Notes: a model not told the origin generated them from the sequence alone. A stretch of 64,000 nt of DNA from Nocardia terpenica (GCF_013186535.1 NZ_JABMCZ010000005.1:992001-1056000); one strand, 5' to 3'; shown: positions 25,781 through 37,891, counted from the stretch's first letter. A program made the numbers and translations.

Positions 25781-25935
25781 GCATCCCTGTTCGATCGTTA
25801 CAATGGAACACATGCCCGGCGGTGAGCCGGAACCGACCCCGGCCGGAGAGCCGGGTTTAACCCCCGACAGAACCGCTCCGCCGGAATGATCAACTCTGGC
25901 GTGACGCCGCACGAGACCGTCACGAAAGGGCGTAC

Positions 25936-27323
<1,388 letters not shown>

Positions 27324-27327
<4 letters not shown>

Positions 27328-30300
27328 GTCCTTCGGACACGACGAGCGCCGCCGGGAACTCCGGCGGCGCTTGTCGTTTCGGCCGGGGCCACCGGCAGTA
27401 GCGGCCGGAAGTACCGTCCGAAGCGAGTGGTGCCCAAGGTTCGTTGCCCTGCGGCGGGCGCGATCTCGGGAGTGAAGTACGGCTCGTGCGGTTGCAGGCC
27501 GAGAATGCGGCCCTCGGCGTCGTAGCATGCGGCGCGCAGGTGCCGCCATGCGCCTGCGGTGGCGTACCGGAGGGCGTCGGCTCCGGGTGTCCACGAGGCG
27601 ATTTCGCCGTCGGGGAGCACGGCGATGTGCAGGATTTCGTGGCCGGAGTCTGCGTCCCAGATCCGCACCGACCCGTCGCAGCCGCAGGACGCCACCCGTG
27701 TACCGTCCGGGGACCAGGCGACCGCCCGCACCCAGTCGGTATGACCGATCAACTCCCGCAGCTGCTCGCCGGTGGCGGCATCCAGCATCCGCACGGACTG
27801 GTCGTCACTACCGGTCAGCACCCGGTCGCCGTGCGGCGCCCAGGCCACCGCGCGCACTCGGTCCCGGTGACCGGCCAACTGCCGCAACAACTCTCCGTCC
27901 GTGGCATCCCATACGCAGACCGCCCCTTCGCCATCGCCGGTCAGGATTCGATCGCCGTCTGGGGACCAGGCCACCGCACGCACCGCCTCGGTGTCGCGCA
28001 GGGTCAGCACGCATTCCAGGTGATCGACGTCCCAGATCTGCGTCCCGTCGGCCTCGGTTCCGACGAGTATCCGAGTGCCGTCCGGCGACCAGGCCGCCGA
28101 CTTGGCGGTGTGGCTGAAATCGGCCAGTAGCACGGGCCGATCACTCCCGACCGCCCACGACGTGACGACCTCGTCGGTGCAGCCGACGAACACCCGGGTG
28201 CCGTCCGGCGACCACGCCACCGCCTCCACCATCCCATTTCCTTGCAGCCTCCACGCCGGTTCACCGCTGCGGATGTCCCACACGACCACCGCCGCACTGT
28301 TGGCCGCCAGTATGCGAGTGCCCTGCGGTGACCATGCCACCGATGCGCCGCCCGCCGGGAACACGGCTCGCAGCTCACCGGTGTCGGCGCTGAGCACCTT
28401 CGTCGGCCAGCCGACGCCGCTGCCCGTGAGAACGATCTCGGAACCGTCGGGCGACCACGCCACCGTCTCGATCCAGGAGAACCCGTAGCCGCAGTGCATT
28501 ATCCGACCGGTTCGGACGTCTCGCACACTCACCGTCCCGAGGACGCTTCCGGTGAGGATTCGGGTGCCGTCGGGTGACCAGGCGACCGCCGCCTTGTCGT
28601 CGTCATCGTGCAGCGTCGACAGGGCGACACCTCGCTCGGCGTCCCAGATCGTCACATGCCCGGCACGGTCGGAGGTGAGCAGTCTCGTACCGTCGGGCGA
28701 CCACGCCGCCGAAGTAGCCCCTTGGGAGGTGGCCAAGATCAGCACAGGCTCGCCGGTGTCGACATCCCGCACCAGGGCCGACCCGTCCTCCCCACCGGTC
28801 AGTACCCGGCATCCGTCCGGCGACCAGGCCATGGATGTCACCTCATCGGTGTGGCCGACCCATTCCCTCGATCGCCCGGTGTCGACATCCCACATCAGTA
28901 GCGATCCGTCGCAACCTCCGATCAGCACTCGGCGCCCGTCCGGCGACCAAGCTCCGATCCTCGGCAGGTCCACGGGACCGACCAGTTCCCTCACCAATCT
29001 GCCGGTCGCCGCGTCTCGTATCTCCGCGGTCCAGCCGCTGCCGACGACGAGAAATCTCGTTCCGTCGGGTGACCACGACACCGTACCGACCCAGCCCTCC
29101 CCTGCCGCGAACAATCGCAGCAGCTCACCGGTGGCGGCATTCCACATGCGCACCGATCCGTCACGGGCACCGGTCAGAATCGTCGCCCCCTCCGGCGACC
29201 ACGCCACCGATTGGATGCCGCGCGCACCACCGGGCAGGACGAGCAGCGGTTCCCCGCTCCCGGCATCCCATATCCGTGCCGTCCCTTCTCCGCTGCCGGA
29301 CAGAAATCGGGTACCGTCGGGTGACCACGCGACCGCGGCAGTCCTCACGAATTGCCCTGTCACCGTGGTCAATTCGACCCGCTGTGCGGTCGATGAGAGG
29401 GGCAGTGCGATATCGAGGCCCGCGTGGCGTAGGCCACGCAAGTCCGCACCGGCCAGAACGGCGCTATGTAACCGGCAGTCGTGCAGAAAGGCATCCGACA
29501 GGTCCGCGCCGGTCAGGTCGGCTCGGGTGAGTCGGCAATCGTGCAGGACCGCATGATCGAGCCGTGCCGACTCGAGGTGCGCAGCGGTGAGATCCACATG
29601 GTCCAGCCTGCATTCGCGCAGATCCGCACCGGACAGCCGGGCCCCGGACAGGTTCACCGGGTTCTCCGGAGTCCCGATCATCATCGAGCCGAGAAGGTCC
29701 GCGCCGGTCAGGTCGATGCCGTCGAGATCGGGGCACGGCCAGTCCCGGTATTCGGCGAGCAGGACGTACTGCAGCAGCAGTTCGCTCGCGACGCGGTGAT
29801 AGCGGCGACTCCATTCGCGCAGGGTCGATACCAGCACCCCGGTGTCGCGATGGCCGTGGATCAATTGGCCGAGGAAGTCGAGTGTTTCGTCACCGGGCTG
29901 CAGGGCCCAGTCGCCGGGCCGATGGTCCTCCACGGCTTCCAGCAGGTACCGGGCCAGGAAGTACTCCTGAAAAGAGCTGTGCGCGAAGCGGAATCCCTCG
30001 GTCTCGGATTCGTCCGAACTGTCCTGCCGAACCAGGAAGGTGGCCGTGCGGAGGTCCTCCTCCAGCAGTTCGGGGTCGATCCGCCCGTACCTGCGGCCGA
30101 GCGCCGGATCGGCGGTCAGCTGCTCGTGCAGCCAATCCTCGATGGCCCCCAGATCGACCGTGCGGCTGTTCTGCCGCCACATCCACGCCGACAGGCGAGC
30201 CATCAGGGTCAGTTTGTCGCGTGCCCGCAGCTGCTCCTTGCCCTTGTCGCGTTCCAGCCACTCCTCGACGACGCGGTGGTAGATATCGGCCGCGTACACG

Positions 30301-32075
30301 GGCTTCCCGGCCGCTCGTCTCCGCTCGATGAACGAAACCTGTTGTGCCACAAGCTTCAAGGTGACCGGGCGGCTGGTGAGGTCGCCGAGGTCGTGGAGAC
30401 TTGTGAGCATGTCGTAGACTTGGCCGGAGTCGCGGTCGGGGACGGCGCGAGCCAGGTAGTCGCGGATCTGGTCTTCGGTGAACGGGAGCAGGAGCAACGC
30501 CTCGAAGTCGTCTCCTTCGGCGATGTCGCGGTGCTGGCCGATGAACTGCCCGTATTGCTCTGCGACGGTGCGGAAGTAATGCGTCCGGCAGGACAGCAGG
30601 ACCTTGGTGTCCGGGCCCGCCACCGGGTCGCTGCCGCCGCGAGGTGGGCGCAGGCTCAACAGTTCTCGGGTGAAGATCGACCCGTCGCCGCCGTCCAGGT
30701 GCACTAGTGCCTCGTCGAGTCCGTCGATGATGAACAGCACCGTCACCCGTTTGGCACGCTCGAGCAGTTCGGTCGCGGTGGGCCGTCCGGATTCGCCTGC
30801 GCTCCAGCCTCGTCGCACGCACTCGTCGAGGATCTCGGTCAGGGTCGGGACCTGTTCTCGCTGTCGCAGGCCGCTCACATTGCGCAGGTCGAAGTACAGC
30901 GGCTCGGGTAGGTCGGTCCGGCCGTGCTCTCGCTGCGACTGGATCTCGCGCATCACCGATTGGCAGGTGATCGTCTTTCCGGTGCCGTACTCCCCCAGCA
31001 CCGCCGCGAGCGGAGACCGTCCGGAGGACGCCCATCCGAGCAGGTGATCGACCGCGTCGACGCGCGAACCACCCTGTACCACAGCCTGTTCCGGGTCTCC
31101 CGGGAGTTTCCCGGGACGGCCCAGGACCCTGGTGAGGAAGGGCACCGAGTCCAGGTCGGTCAGCCGGGCTCGCGCCGATCGCTTCCGGTCGGAGCGGTGG
31201 TCGCGGGTGCCGTCGGTCGGACGCGCAGCCACGGAGCGGCAATCGAGGACATTGTGCACTGCGTCCCGAAGTGCCTGCACCCAGGTATTTTTCGCGGCAT
31301 TCCCACGCAATTGATCGAAGGCGCGACCGGCCGGCCGGAAGATCTGCCTGCCCTCCAATCCTTTCAGATCGACCTTGTCCAGATCCATCTTCTCCAGCAG
31401 CACCGGCACGGCGGCATTGCGTTCCACGAACGACGGCAGCTCGTGCCGGTGAATGTATTCACTCGCCAGGAAATGCCGACTGACGGCGAAGATTCCGAGA
31501 TCGCCCCGATCAACCGCGTCCAGTACCTTCCGATGCCAGTCATCCCCCGGCAACAAACTCTCCGACTTGAAATCCCAGAACTCGAACTGGAATCGGTTAT
31601 CGATGGCCGCGAACTCCGACAACCGCTTCCACAACTCCCCCGCCCGGCGCTCGTCCTCGGCGCTGTAGCTCAGGAATACCCGGACCAGCGGCTTACCGTC
31701 CCGGCTCACCGTGGCCGTCTGCCCATCCACGAATCTCGTTCCGACCGTGCCCAATTCGGCAAGCCGGGGCTCGGATTCGGTTGCCCGCTCCGCGACGAAT
31801 CCGATCGTGCGGCCCTCCGGATGCCGGGCTCCGGTCGTATCCAACTCGACATCGGCGGAGCAGGCACGCACGGCGGCGACCACTCGGTTCAGCGAAGCAG
31901 TCTTGGCGGCTCGGGTTCCGCCCGGGTGCAGGACGTCGAGCGCCTCGGCGAGGGTGATCTCTCCGCGCTCGCCCATGTAATCGGCCAGGTTCACAGCACG
32001 TTCTAGGTCCGGATCCGTATTCCACCCCTCGACCGCCCGAAGTCTCGTTGCCGCGACCGTCGGCAGGATTCGCAT
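27324..32075 (-). CDS. TIR-NACHT-pentapeptide-WD40 NLR-like protein
   Basis: A 1583-residue multidomain protein. Residues 1-125 are an unrecognised N-terminal domain. A TIR domain covers about 129-256, with FLSYSAEDERRA, LLPGDDW and SRHFLASEYIHRHEL; Glu212 fits the catalytic glutamate of NAD+-cleaving TIRs. A NACHT-type NTPase follows: Walker A GEYGTGKT (361-368), Walker B VLFIIDGLDE (446-455), a sensor-like LLSCRTHYF, and the closing FAHSSFQEYFLARYLLEA. Pentapeptide repeats (ADLxx type) lie at about 785-890. Fourteen AVAWSPDGTR-type WD40 repeats (about 912-1500) would make two seven-bladed propellers. By known families this is a STAND/NLR-like sensor: WD40 for sensing, NACHT for oligomerisation, TIR as effector. 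Defence against phage is inference. Base composition looks lower in GC than neighbours. Confidence 0.93.
27345..27371 (+). terminator. sigA terminator hairpin
   Basis: AGCGCCGCCGG (27345-27355) and CCGGCGGCGCT (27361-27371) form a perfect 11-bp stem round GAACT, then TGTCGTTT gives a weak T-rich tail. It starts 18 bp after the sigA stop. On the other strand the same bases are codons of the TIR-NACHT gene. Confidence 0.75.
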
Positions 32076-32110
32076 CCCGCGACGGTAGGCCGGTGGCTGC
32101 CGCGGGTCAA
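32073..32110 (-). promoter_or_regulatory. Predicted leaderless promoter of the NLR-like gene
   Basis: Read on the minus strand: TTGACC (32110-32105), a 17-bp spacer, TACCGT (32087-32082), then six bases CGCGGG and the ATG. A transcript would begin at or within a base or two of the start codon, and no Shine-Dalgarno sequence is present. Leaderless mRNAs are common in mycolata. Confidence 0.55.
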
Positions 32111-32181
32111 CGAGCGAAACCTGTTGACGCACCGCGGCGGTTCGGTGACTTCGGTGCGGGAACGAAGCAGACTGAGCGGTC

Positions 32182-33771
32182 GTGGAGCAACTGATTCTGC
32201 TGTTCGTGCTGGCGTTCGCGACGATTCTGGCGCAGCCGCTGGGGCGGCGGACGGGGCTCGCCCCGGCCGTGCTGATGACCGTGTTCGGGTTGGTCCTGGC
32301 GCTGATCCCGGCGGTGCCGAATATCAAGATCTCGCCGGAGCTCATTCTGCCGCTGGTGCTTCCGCCGCTGCTGTACGCGTCGGCGCGGCGGACCTCCTGG
32401 CAGCAGTTCGCGGCGAATTCGGGGGCGATTCTGCTGCGGGCCGTGGGGCTGGTGGTCGCGACCGCCGCGGCGGTGGCGGCCGTGTTCCACCTCTGGTATC
32501 CGGCGGTGCCGCTGGCGGCGGCGTTCGCGCTGGGGGCGGTGGTGGCGCCGCCGGATCCGGTGGCGGTCGGCGCGATGGCGGATCGGCTCGGGCTGCCGCG
32601 GCGGCTGGTGTCGGTGCTCGAGGGGGAGGGCCTGTTCAACGATGTGACCGCGGTGGTGCTCTACGAGGTCGCCCTGCGGGCGGTGGTGACCGGACGCTTC
32701 TCGACCTGGCACACGCTGCTGGATTTCGTGGTGTCGGCCGTGGTCGCGATCGCGGTGGGGGTGGTGCTCGGCTGGGCCGGGAGCTGGTTGATGCGGCGGC
32801 TGGACGAGGCGGCCTGGCAGGTGGCGCTGGGACTGCTGCTGCCGTTCGCGGCCTACGGACTGGCCGAATACTGGCACGGTTCGGCGGTGCTCGCGGTCCT
32901 GATCTGCGCGCTCTATCTCACCGATGCCGCAACGGATTTCAGCGACGCGGCCTATCGGATCGTCGGCGATTCGTTCTGGGAGGTCATCGACATGCTGGTC
33001 ACCGGCATCGCGTTCGGGGTGATCGGGCTGGAGCTGACCACGGTGCTCGCGGCCACCGGGCCGAGCTGGCAGCGGTTGCTCGGCGGCGCGGCGGTCGTCA
33101 TCGCCGTGGTGGTGGCGCTGCGATTGATCTGGCTGTTGCTCACCACCGCGCTGTTCCAGCGGTGGTGGCGGGAGCGGCGGGCCGACGAGCCCTACACCTG
33201 GCGGGAATCGGTGGTGACCTGGTGGGCGGGCATGCGCGGGGTGGTCACCGTGGCGCTGGCGCTGGCCGTCCCGTTCACCACCGACTCGGGCGAGCCGTTC
33301 CCGGGCCGGGCCGAGATCCTGTTCACCGCATTCGCGGTGGTGCTGTTCACGCTGCTGCTGCAGGGTCCGACGCTGCCGCTGGTGGTGCGCGCCACCGGCG
33401 TCCGGGCCGACACCGAGGTCGAGCGGGTGCTGGAGCGACGGCTGTGGACCCGGATCCTGCGCGCCGAACTGTCCCGGCTCGGGGAGATCGCCAACAGCGA
33501 GGACTTCCCCGACGAGATCTCCCAGCGGCTGCGCGAGAACATCGAACGCCGCCTGGCCCGCGCCGATCCGGAGGCCGCCGAGGCCGCCGACGACGCCAAG
33601 GCGGTGGAGAACACGCTGCGCTACACCGGCCGGATGCGCGCGATCAGCAAGGAGGTGCTGGAGGCGGGCCGCGGCGAGGCGCTGGCCGCCCGCCGTGAGC
33701 CCGGGATGCCACCGGATCTTGTGGACCGCGTCATGCGCCGCCTGGATCTGCGACCACCGCCACTGCTCTAG
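32182..33771 (+). CDS. CPA1-family Na+/H+ antiporter, first of a tandem pair
   Basis: A 529-residue membrane antiporter with about 12 helices in the first 410 residues and a charged cytoplasmic tail of about 120. Family motifs include the paired aspartates area GAVVAPPDPVAVGAMADRLGLPRR and the ion-binding ND in EGEGLFNDVTAVVLYE. WWAGMRGVVTVALALAVP closes the core. GTG at 32182. The next gene encodes a close paralogue, so the pair arose by tandem duplication. Its start lies 106 bp from that of the divergent NLR-like gene. Confidence 0.9.
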   Translation: MEQLILLFVLAFATILAQPLGRRTGLAPAVLMTVFGLVLALIPAVPNIKISPELILPLVLPPLLYASARRTSWQQFAANSGAILLRAVGLVVATAAAVAAVFHLWYPAVPLAAAFALGAVVAPPDPVAVGAMADRLGLPRRLVSVLEGEGLFNDVTAVVLYEVALRAVVTGRFSTWHTLLDFVVSAVVAIAVGVVLGWAGSWLMRRLDEAAWQVALGLLLPFAAYGLAEYWHGSAVLAVLICALYLTDAATDFSDAAYRIVGDSFWEVIDMLVTGIAFGVIGLELTTVLAATGPSWQRLLGGAAVVIAVVVALRLIWLLLTTALFQRWWRERRADEPYTWRESVVTWWAGMRGVVTVALALAVPFTTDSGEPFPGRAEILFTAFAVVLFTLLLQGPTLPLVVRATGVRADTEVERVLERRLWTRILRAELSRLGEIANSEDFPDEISQRLRENIERRLARADPEAAEAADDAKAVENTLRYTGRMRAISKEVLEAGRGEALAARREPGMPPDLVDRVMRRLDLRPPPLL

Positions 33772-33843
33772 CCCGCTTTACACCCGACGGTCATCAGGCC
33801 GGGCTTCGGCGGTTCTCAGACACGCCGACGACAGTGGGTGGAC

Positions 33844-35430
33844 GTGGACAAGTTGGCGCTGGTGTTCGTGTTGCTGTTCGCGACGATCCTCGCGCAGCCC
33901 CTGTCGCGCCGCACCGGACTCGCGCCCGCGGTGCTGATGACCGGATTCGGCTGTGTGCTGGCCGTGCTGCCGTTCGTGCCGAAATCGCATTTCGATCCGA
34001 ATCTCATTCTGCCGCTGGTCCTTCCGCCGCTGCTGTACGCGTCGGCGCGGCGCACCTCGTGGCGGCGGTTCGCGGCGGACTGGGCGGCGATCGGCCTGAC
34101 CGCGGTCGGGCTGGTGGTGGCGACGGCGTGCGCGGTGGCCGCGGTGATGTACGCGTGGCATCCGGCGATACCGCTCGCGGCGGCGGTGGCGCTGGGCGCG
34201 CTGGTGGCGCCGCCGGACCCGGTGGCGGTGGCGGCGCTGGCCGGTCGGCTGGGCTTGCCGCGGCGGCTGGTGGCGGCGCTCGAGGGCGAGGGATTGTTCA
34301 ACGACGTCACGGCGGTGGTGGTGTACACCGTCGCGGTGCAGGCGGTGACGACCGGGCACTTCTCCGGATGGCATGCGGTGTGGGCGTTCGTGGTGTCGGC
34401 GGTGGTGGCGGTCGCGGTCGGGCTGGGGCTGGGCTGGTGCGGCAGCCTGCTCACCCGGCGGCTCGCCGAGCCCAGCTGGCAGGTGGCGCTGGGCCTGATG
34501 CTGCCGTTCGCGGCCTACGGGCTGGCCGCGGCGTGGGGCGGTTCGGCGGTGCTGGCCGTGCTGGTGTGCTCGCTGTATCTGACCGAGGCCACGCTCGGTT
34601 CGTGCGGCGGCGAGTACCGGCTGATGGGTGATTCGTTCTGGCAGATCACCGAGATGCTGGTCACCGGGCTGGCTTTCGGAATGGTCGGGCTGGAGCTGCG
34701 GATCGCGCTGGGCGCGGTCGGCTCGGCGTGGCCCGCGCTGCTGGGGGTGGCCGCGGCGATCATCGCGGTGGTGGTCGGGCTGCGGCTGGGCTGGCTCACG
34801 GTGACCTGGGCGGGTCTGCATTCGCGGTGGCGGCGGCGCGACGCGGACGAGCCCTACACCTGGCGGGAGACGGTCGTGACCTGGTGGGCGGGGCAGCGCG
34901 GGGTCGTGACGGTCGCGCTGGCGCTGGCGATTCCGCTCACCACCGACGCCGGGGCGCCGTTTCCGGGGCGCAGCGAGATCATCTTCGTCTCGTTCGCGGT
35001 GGTGCTGTTCACGCTGCTGGTGCAGGGGCCGACGCTCCCGGCCGTGGTCCGGGCGACGGGTGTGCGCGCCGATCCCGCCGCCGACCGGGAGTTCGAGCGG
35101 CGGCTGTGGGAGCGGATCCGCGCGGCGCAGCTGGCCCGCCTGGACCGGATCGCCGTCGCCGAGCGGCTGCCCGGCCCGCTGTATCGCGGGCTGCGCGAGG
35201 GTTTTTCGGCCCGCCCGACCTTCGGCCTCGGCACCGGGAGCGACGCGGCCGTCGCCACCGGCCGCACCGTGCGCCTGGACGGCCGAATCCGCCGCATCGC
35301 CACCGAGATTCACGCCACCGGCCGCCGCGAGGCGCTGGCCGCCCGCCGCGAGCCCGCCGCCCCGACCGACGTGGTCGACCGCGTCATCCGGCACCTGGAC
35401 CTGCATGCCACTCTGCATCGACCGCCCTGA
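33844..35430 (+). CDS. CPA1-family Na+/H+ antiporter, second of a tandem pair
   Basis: A 528-residue paralogue of the preceding protein, alignable from start to end (VLLFATILAQPLSRRTGLAPAVLM against VLAFATILAQPLGRRTGLAPAVLM). It keeps GALVAPPDPVAVAALAGRLGLPRR, EGEGLFNDVTAVVVYT and WWAGQRGVVTVALALAIP. The GTG at 33844 is chosen because it aligns with the paralogue's start; GTG at 33838 is two codons earlier. Its last 47 bp overlap the convergent eutC. Substrate could be Na+, K+ or Li+; not decidable here. Confidence 0.9.
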   Translation: MDKLALVFVLLFATILAQPLSRRTGLAPAVLMTGFGCVLAVLPFVPKSHFDPNLILPLVLPPLLYASARRTSWRRFAADWAAIGLTAVGLVVATACAVAAVMYAWHPAIPLAAAVALGALVAPPDPVAVAALAGRLGLPRRLVAALEGEGLFNDVTAVVVYTVAVQAVTTGHFSGWHAVWAFVVSAVVAVAVGLGLGWCGSLLTRRLAEPSWQVALGLMLPFAAYGLAAAWGGSAVLAVLVCSLYLTEATLGSCGGEYRLMGDSFWQITEMLVTGLAFGMVGLELRIALGAVGSAWPALLGVAAAIIAVVVGLRLGWLTVTWAGLHSRWRRRDADEPYTWRETVVTWWAGQRGVVTVALALAIPLTTDAGAPFPGRSEIIFVSFAVVLFTLLVQGPTLPAVVRATGVRADPAADREFERRLWERIRAAQLARLDRIAVAERLPGPLYRGLREGFSARPTFGLGTGSDAAVATGRTVRLDGRIRRIATEIHATGRREALAARREPAAPTDVVDRVIRHLDLHATLHRPP

Positions 35431-36220
35431 GCGTGCCGAGGGATTCGCCGCCCGAGGTGTCCTTGAGGGCGACGCCGGAGCGGCCCAGTCGGCGCGCGCC
35501 CGCGACGAGGTTGGCCGCCACCCGCGCCGCGGCGCGGTAACTCAGCCCCTCGGGCGGGTGGATATTGGAGATGCAGTTACGTTCGGAGTCGGCGCGGCCG
35601 GGTCGAGGGTGGTGGGTCAGATAGATGCCCAGGCTGTCGGCGACCGAGAGGCCCGGCCGTTCCCCGATCAGCACCAGAATCGTTGTCACGCCGAGGGATT
35701 CGCCGATATGGTCGCCGAGGGCGACGCGAGCCTGGGTGGCGATGACCGGCGGTGCGAGCCGATGCCGCTCCCCCAGTTCGTCGCGCAGCGCCGCCAGCAT
35801 GGCCGCGCCGTGCTCGTGCAGGGCGCGCGGCGACAGGCCGTCGGCCAGCACGACACCGATATCGGCGCGCACCCGGGGAAGGTCGGTGCAGCCCTGTCCG
35901 GCTTCGGCATTCGGAACGCGCCCGAGATCGGGGCGGCGCAGATACTCCGCCCGATCGCCCGCCCGGCTGCGCACCCGCAGCGGCTCCCCCAGCCCCACCG
36001 CCGCCACCCGGGCCGCGAACTCCGCCGTATCGAGAGGCGTGTGCACGGCATCGCGGGCGGCGGCATGCGCCGCCCGGAACCGCAACACATGCTCGGTCGG
36101 CACCGCATCCCCCGCCCGCCCGAGCCCGATCCGCGCCTGCGTACTCCGCCGCAACTCGCTCCAAAACTCCTCCGGCCCAAAGGACTCCGGTTCTTCGGCC
36201 CTGGCCGCCGCGCTTCGCAT
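35384..36220 (-). CDS. eutC: Ethanolamine ammonia-lyase small subunit
   Basis: A 278-residue light subunit of the adenosylcobalamin-dependent enzyme that splits ethanolamine to acetaldehyde and ammonia. Family segments include ARIGLGRAGDAVPTEHVLRFRAAHAAARDAVHTPLD, VLADGLSPRALHEHGAAML, and the C-terminal CISNIHPPEGLSYRAAARV that contacts cobalamin. ATG at 36220. The 258-bp gap from eutB is unusually long for a eutBC pair. The 3' end overlaps the antiporter gene on the other strand by 47 bp. No reactivase (eutA) or microcompartment genes are nearby. Confidence 0.92.
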   Translation of the reverse strand: MRSAAARAEEPESFGPEEFWSELRRSTQARIGLGRAGDAVPTEHVLRFRAAHAAARDAVHTPLDTAEFAARVAAVGLGEPLRVRSRAGDRAEYLRRPDLGRVPNAEAGQGCTDLPRVRADIGVVLADGLSPRALHEHGAAMLAALRDELGERHRLAPPVIATQARVALGDHIGESLGVTTILVLIGERPGLSVADSLGIYLTHHPRPGRADSERNCISNIHPPEGLSYRAAARVAANLVAGARRLGRSGVALKDTSGGESLGTLRAVDAEWHAGPGAG

Positions 36221-36478
36221 CAGCTACCACCCTCCCGCCGCCCTCGGTGGCCGTCCGGCCCGAGCACACATCGAATGGACCAGCCGCCAGCGGTAATCCG
36301 TGGCTGCTGCGTTGAACCATGCTGCCGTACAGCCTGTTTCGCGCTCCCTGCCACACCACCATCGCGGGAGCGGCACCGCCCGGCGCTCATCGGCCGCCCG
36401 CCGAAACAAGCAGCGGGAACGATCGTTTCGCGATACCCGTCGGACCGCCGTCGCGGCCGCAGCACCTCGACCTCGGCC
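36221..36478. other. Unexplained 258-bp gap inside the eutB-eutC operon
   Basis: Open frames on the minus strand here code for short basic peptides with no family resemblance, and none has a clear ribosome-binding site. The gap could hold a control element acting between the two subunits or remains of a lost gene. I see no strong hairpin. Confidence 0.4.
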
Positions 36479-37891
36479 TCATCGGCTACCCGCCAGGGCG
36501 CGCAGCGGGGAGGACAGCGGCTCGATCTCGCGGATGCGGCCGGTGGTGTCGAGCATGCCGAGGCGGTCGAGCCAGGCGGCGAATTCCGGTGCGGGGCGCA
36601 GGTTCAGGACTCGGCGGGCGTACAGGGCGTCGTGGAAGCTGAGGCTCTGGTAGCCGAGCATGACGTCGTCGGCGCCGGGGACGGCGATCACGAAGGCGAC
36701 ACCGGCCGCGCCGAGCAGGGTCAGCAGGGTGTCCATATCGTCGGAGTCGGCCTCGGCGTGGTTGGTGTAGCAGACGTCCACGCCCATCGGCAGGCCGAGC
36801 AGCTTGCCGCAGAAGTGGTCCTCCAGCCCGGCGCGGACGATCTGCTTGCCGTCGTAGAGGTATTCCGGCCCGATGAAACCCACCACCGTGTTCACCAGCA
36901 GCGGATTCAGTTCGCGCGCAACGGCGTACGCGCGCGCCTCCAGCGTCTGCTGGTCGACCGGCTTCCCGTCGGTGCCCAGGTGCGCGCCCGCGCTCAGCGC
37001 CGACCCCTGCCCGGTCTCGAGGTACATCACGTTGTCGCCGACGGTCCCGCGCCGCAGCGACCGGCCCGCCTGCTCCGCCTCCCGCAGCAGCGAAAGCGTC
37101 ACGCCGAAGCCGGAATTGGCGCCCTCGGTGCCCGCGATCGACTGGAACACCAGATCCACCGGGGCGCCGGATTCGATGAGCCCCAGCGTCGTGGTCACGT
37201 GCGCCAGCACGCACGACTGGGTGGGAATGTCGAAGCGCTGCCGCACCTCGTCCAGTAGGTGCAGCAGATCGGCTGTCGCCCTGGGGGAATCGGTGGCCGG
37301 ATTGATCCCGATCACCGCGTCCCCGCAGCCGAGCAGCAGCCCGTCCAGGACCGCGGCGGCGATCCCGCGCGGATCGTCGGTGGGGTGATTGGGTTGCAGC
37401 CGCGTGGCCAGCGTGCCCGGCTGCCCGATCGTCGTGCGGAATCCGGCGCGCACCCGCGCCGCCCGCGCGACCGCGATCAGGTCCTGATTGCGCATCAGCT
37501 TGCTCACCGCCGCCACCATCTCCGGGGTCAGCCCCGGCGAGACCGCCGCCAGCGTCGCGGCGGCCTCGTCGGTGGCGGCCACCGACAGCAGCCAGTCCCG
37601 CAGCCCGCCCACGGTCAGCGCGGCGATCGGGCGGAACGCCATCCGGTCGTGGGTGTCCAGGATCAGCCGGGTGACCTCGTCGGTCTCGTACGGCACCACC
37701 GGATCGGAGAGGAACGCGGTCAGCGGCACCTCCGCCAGCGCCCACTGCGCGGCGGCCCGCTCGGCGTCCGAATGGGCCGCGCACCCGGCCAATTCGTCGC
37801 CGCTGCGGGCGGGGGTCGCCTTGGCCAGCAGGTCCACCAGGCCGTCGAAGGTATGGGTCACGCCCCGTATCCGCTGGTGATACACCGTCAT
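36479..37891 (-). CDS. eutB: Ethanolamine ammonia-lyase large subunit
   Basis: A 470-residue catalytic subunit, TIM-barrel, binding adenosylcobalamin. Recognisable parts are LMRNQDLIAVARAARV, NHPTDDPRGIAAAVLDGLLLGCGDAVIGINPATDS, the substrate-site stretch QSIAGTEGANSGFGVTLSLL and DVCYTNHAEADSDDMDTLLTLLGAAG. ATG at 37891 with AGGAGGA nine bases upstream. It precedes eutC. The enzyme would let the cell use ethanolamine as a nitrogen or carbon source if cobalamin is available. Confidence 0.95.
   Translation of the reverse strand: MTVYHQRIRGVTHTFDGLVDLLAKATPARSGDELAGCAAHSDAERAAAQWALAEVPLTAFLSDPVVPYETDEVTRLILDTHDRMAFRPIAALTVGGLRDWLLSVAATDEAAATLAAVSPGLTPEMVAAVSKLMRNQDLIAVARAARVRAGFRTTIGQPGTLATRLQPNHPTDDPRGIAAAVLDGLLLGCGDAVIGINPATDSPRATADLLHLLDEVRQRFDIPTQSCVLAHVTTTLGLIESGAPVDLVFQSIAGTEGANSGFGVTLSLLREAEQAGRSLRRGTVGDNVMYLETGQGSALSAGAHLGTDGKPVDQQTLEARAYAVARELNPLLVNTVVGFIGPEYLYDGKQIVRAGLEDHFCGKLLGLPMGVDVCYTNHAEADSDDMDTLLTLLGAAGVAFVIAVPGADDVMLGYQSLSFHDALYARRVLNLRPAPEFAAWLDRLGMLDTTGRIREIEPLSSPLRALAGSR

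Noticed and set aside
32107..32877. Upstream extension or separate minus-strand protein before the NLR-like gene
   Set aside because: Antisense to the first CPA1 antiporter; Arg/Gln/His-rich shadow. The NLR-like protein starts at 32075.
36220..36465. Small gene between eutB and eutC (81 residues, minus strand)
   Set aside because: Basic composition without family or ribosome-binding site; kept only as an unexplained gap.
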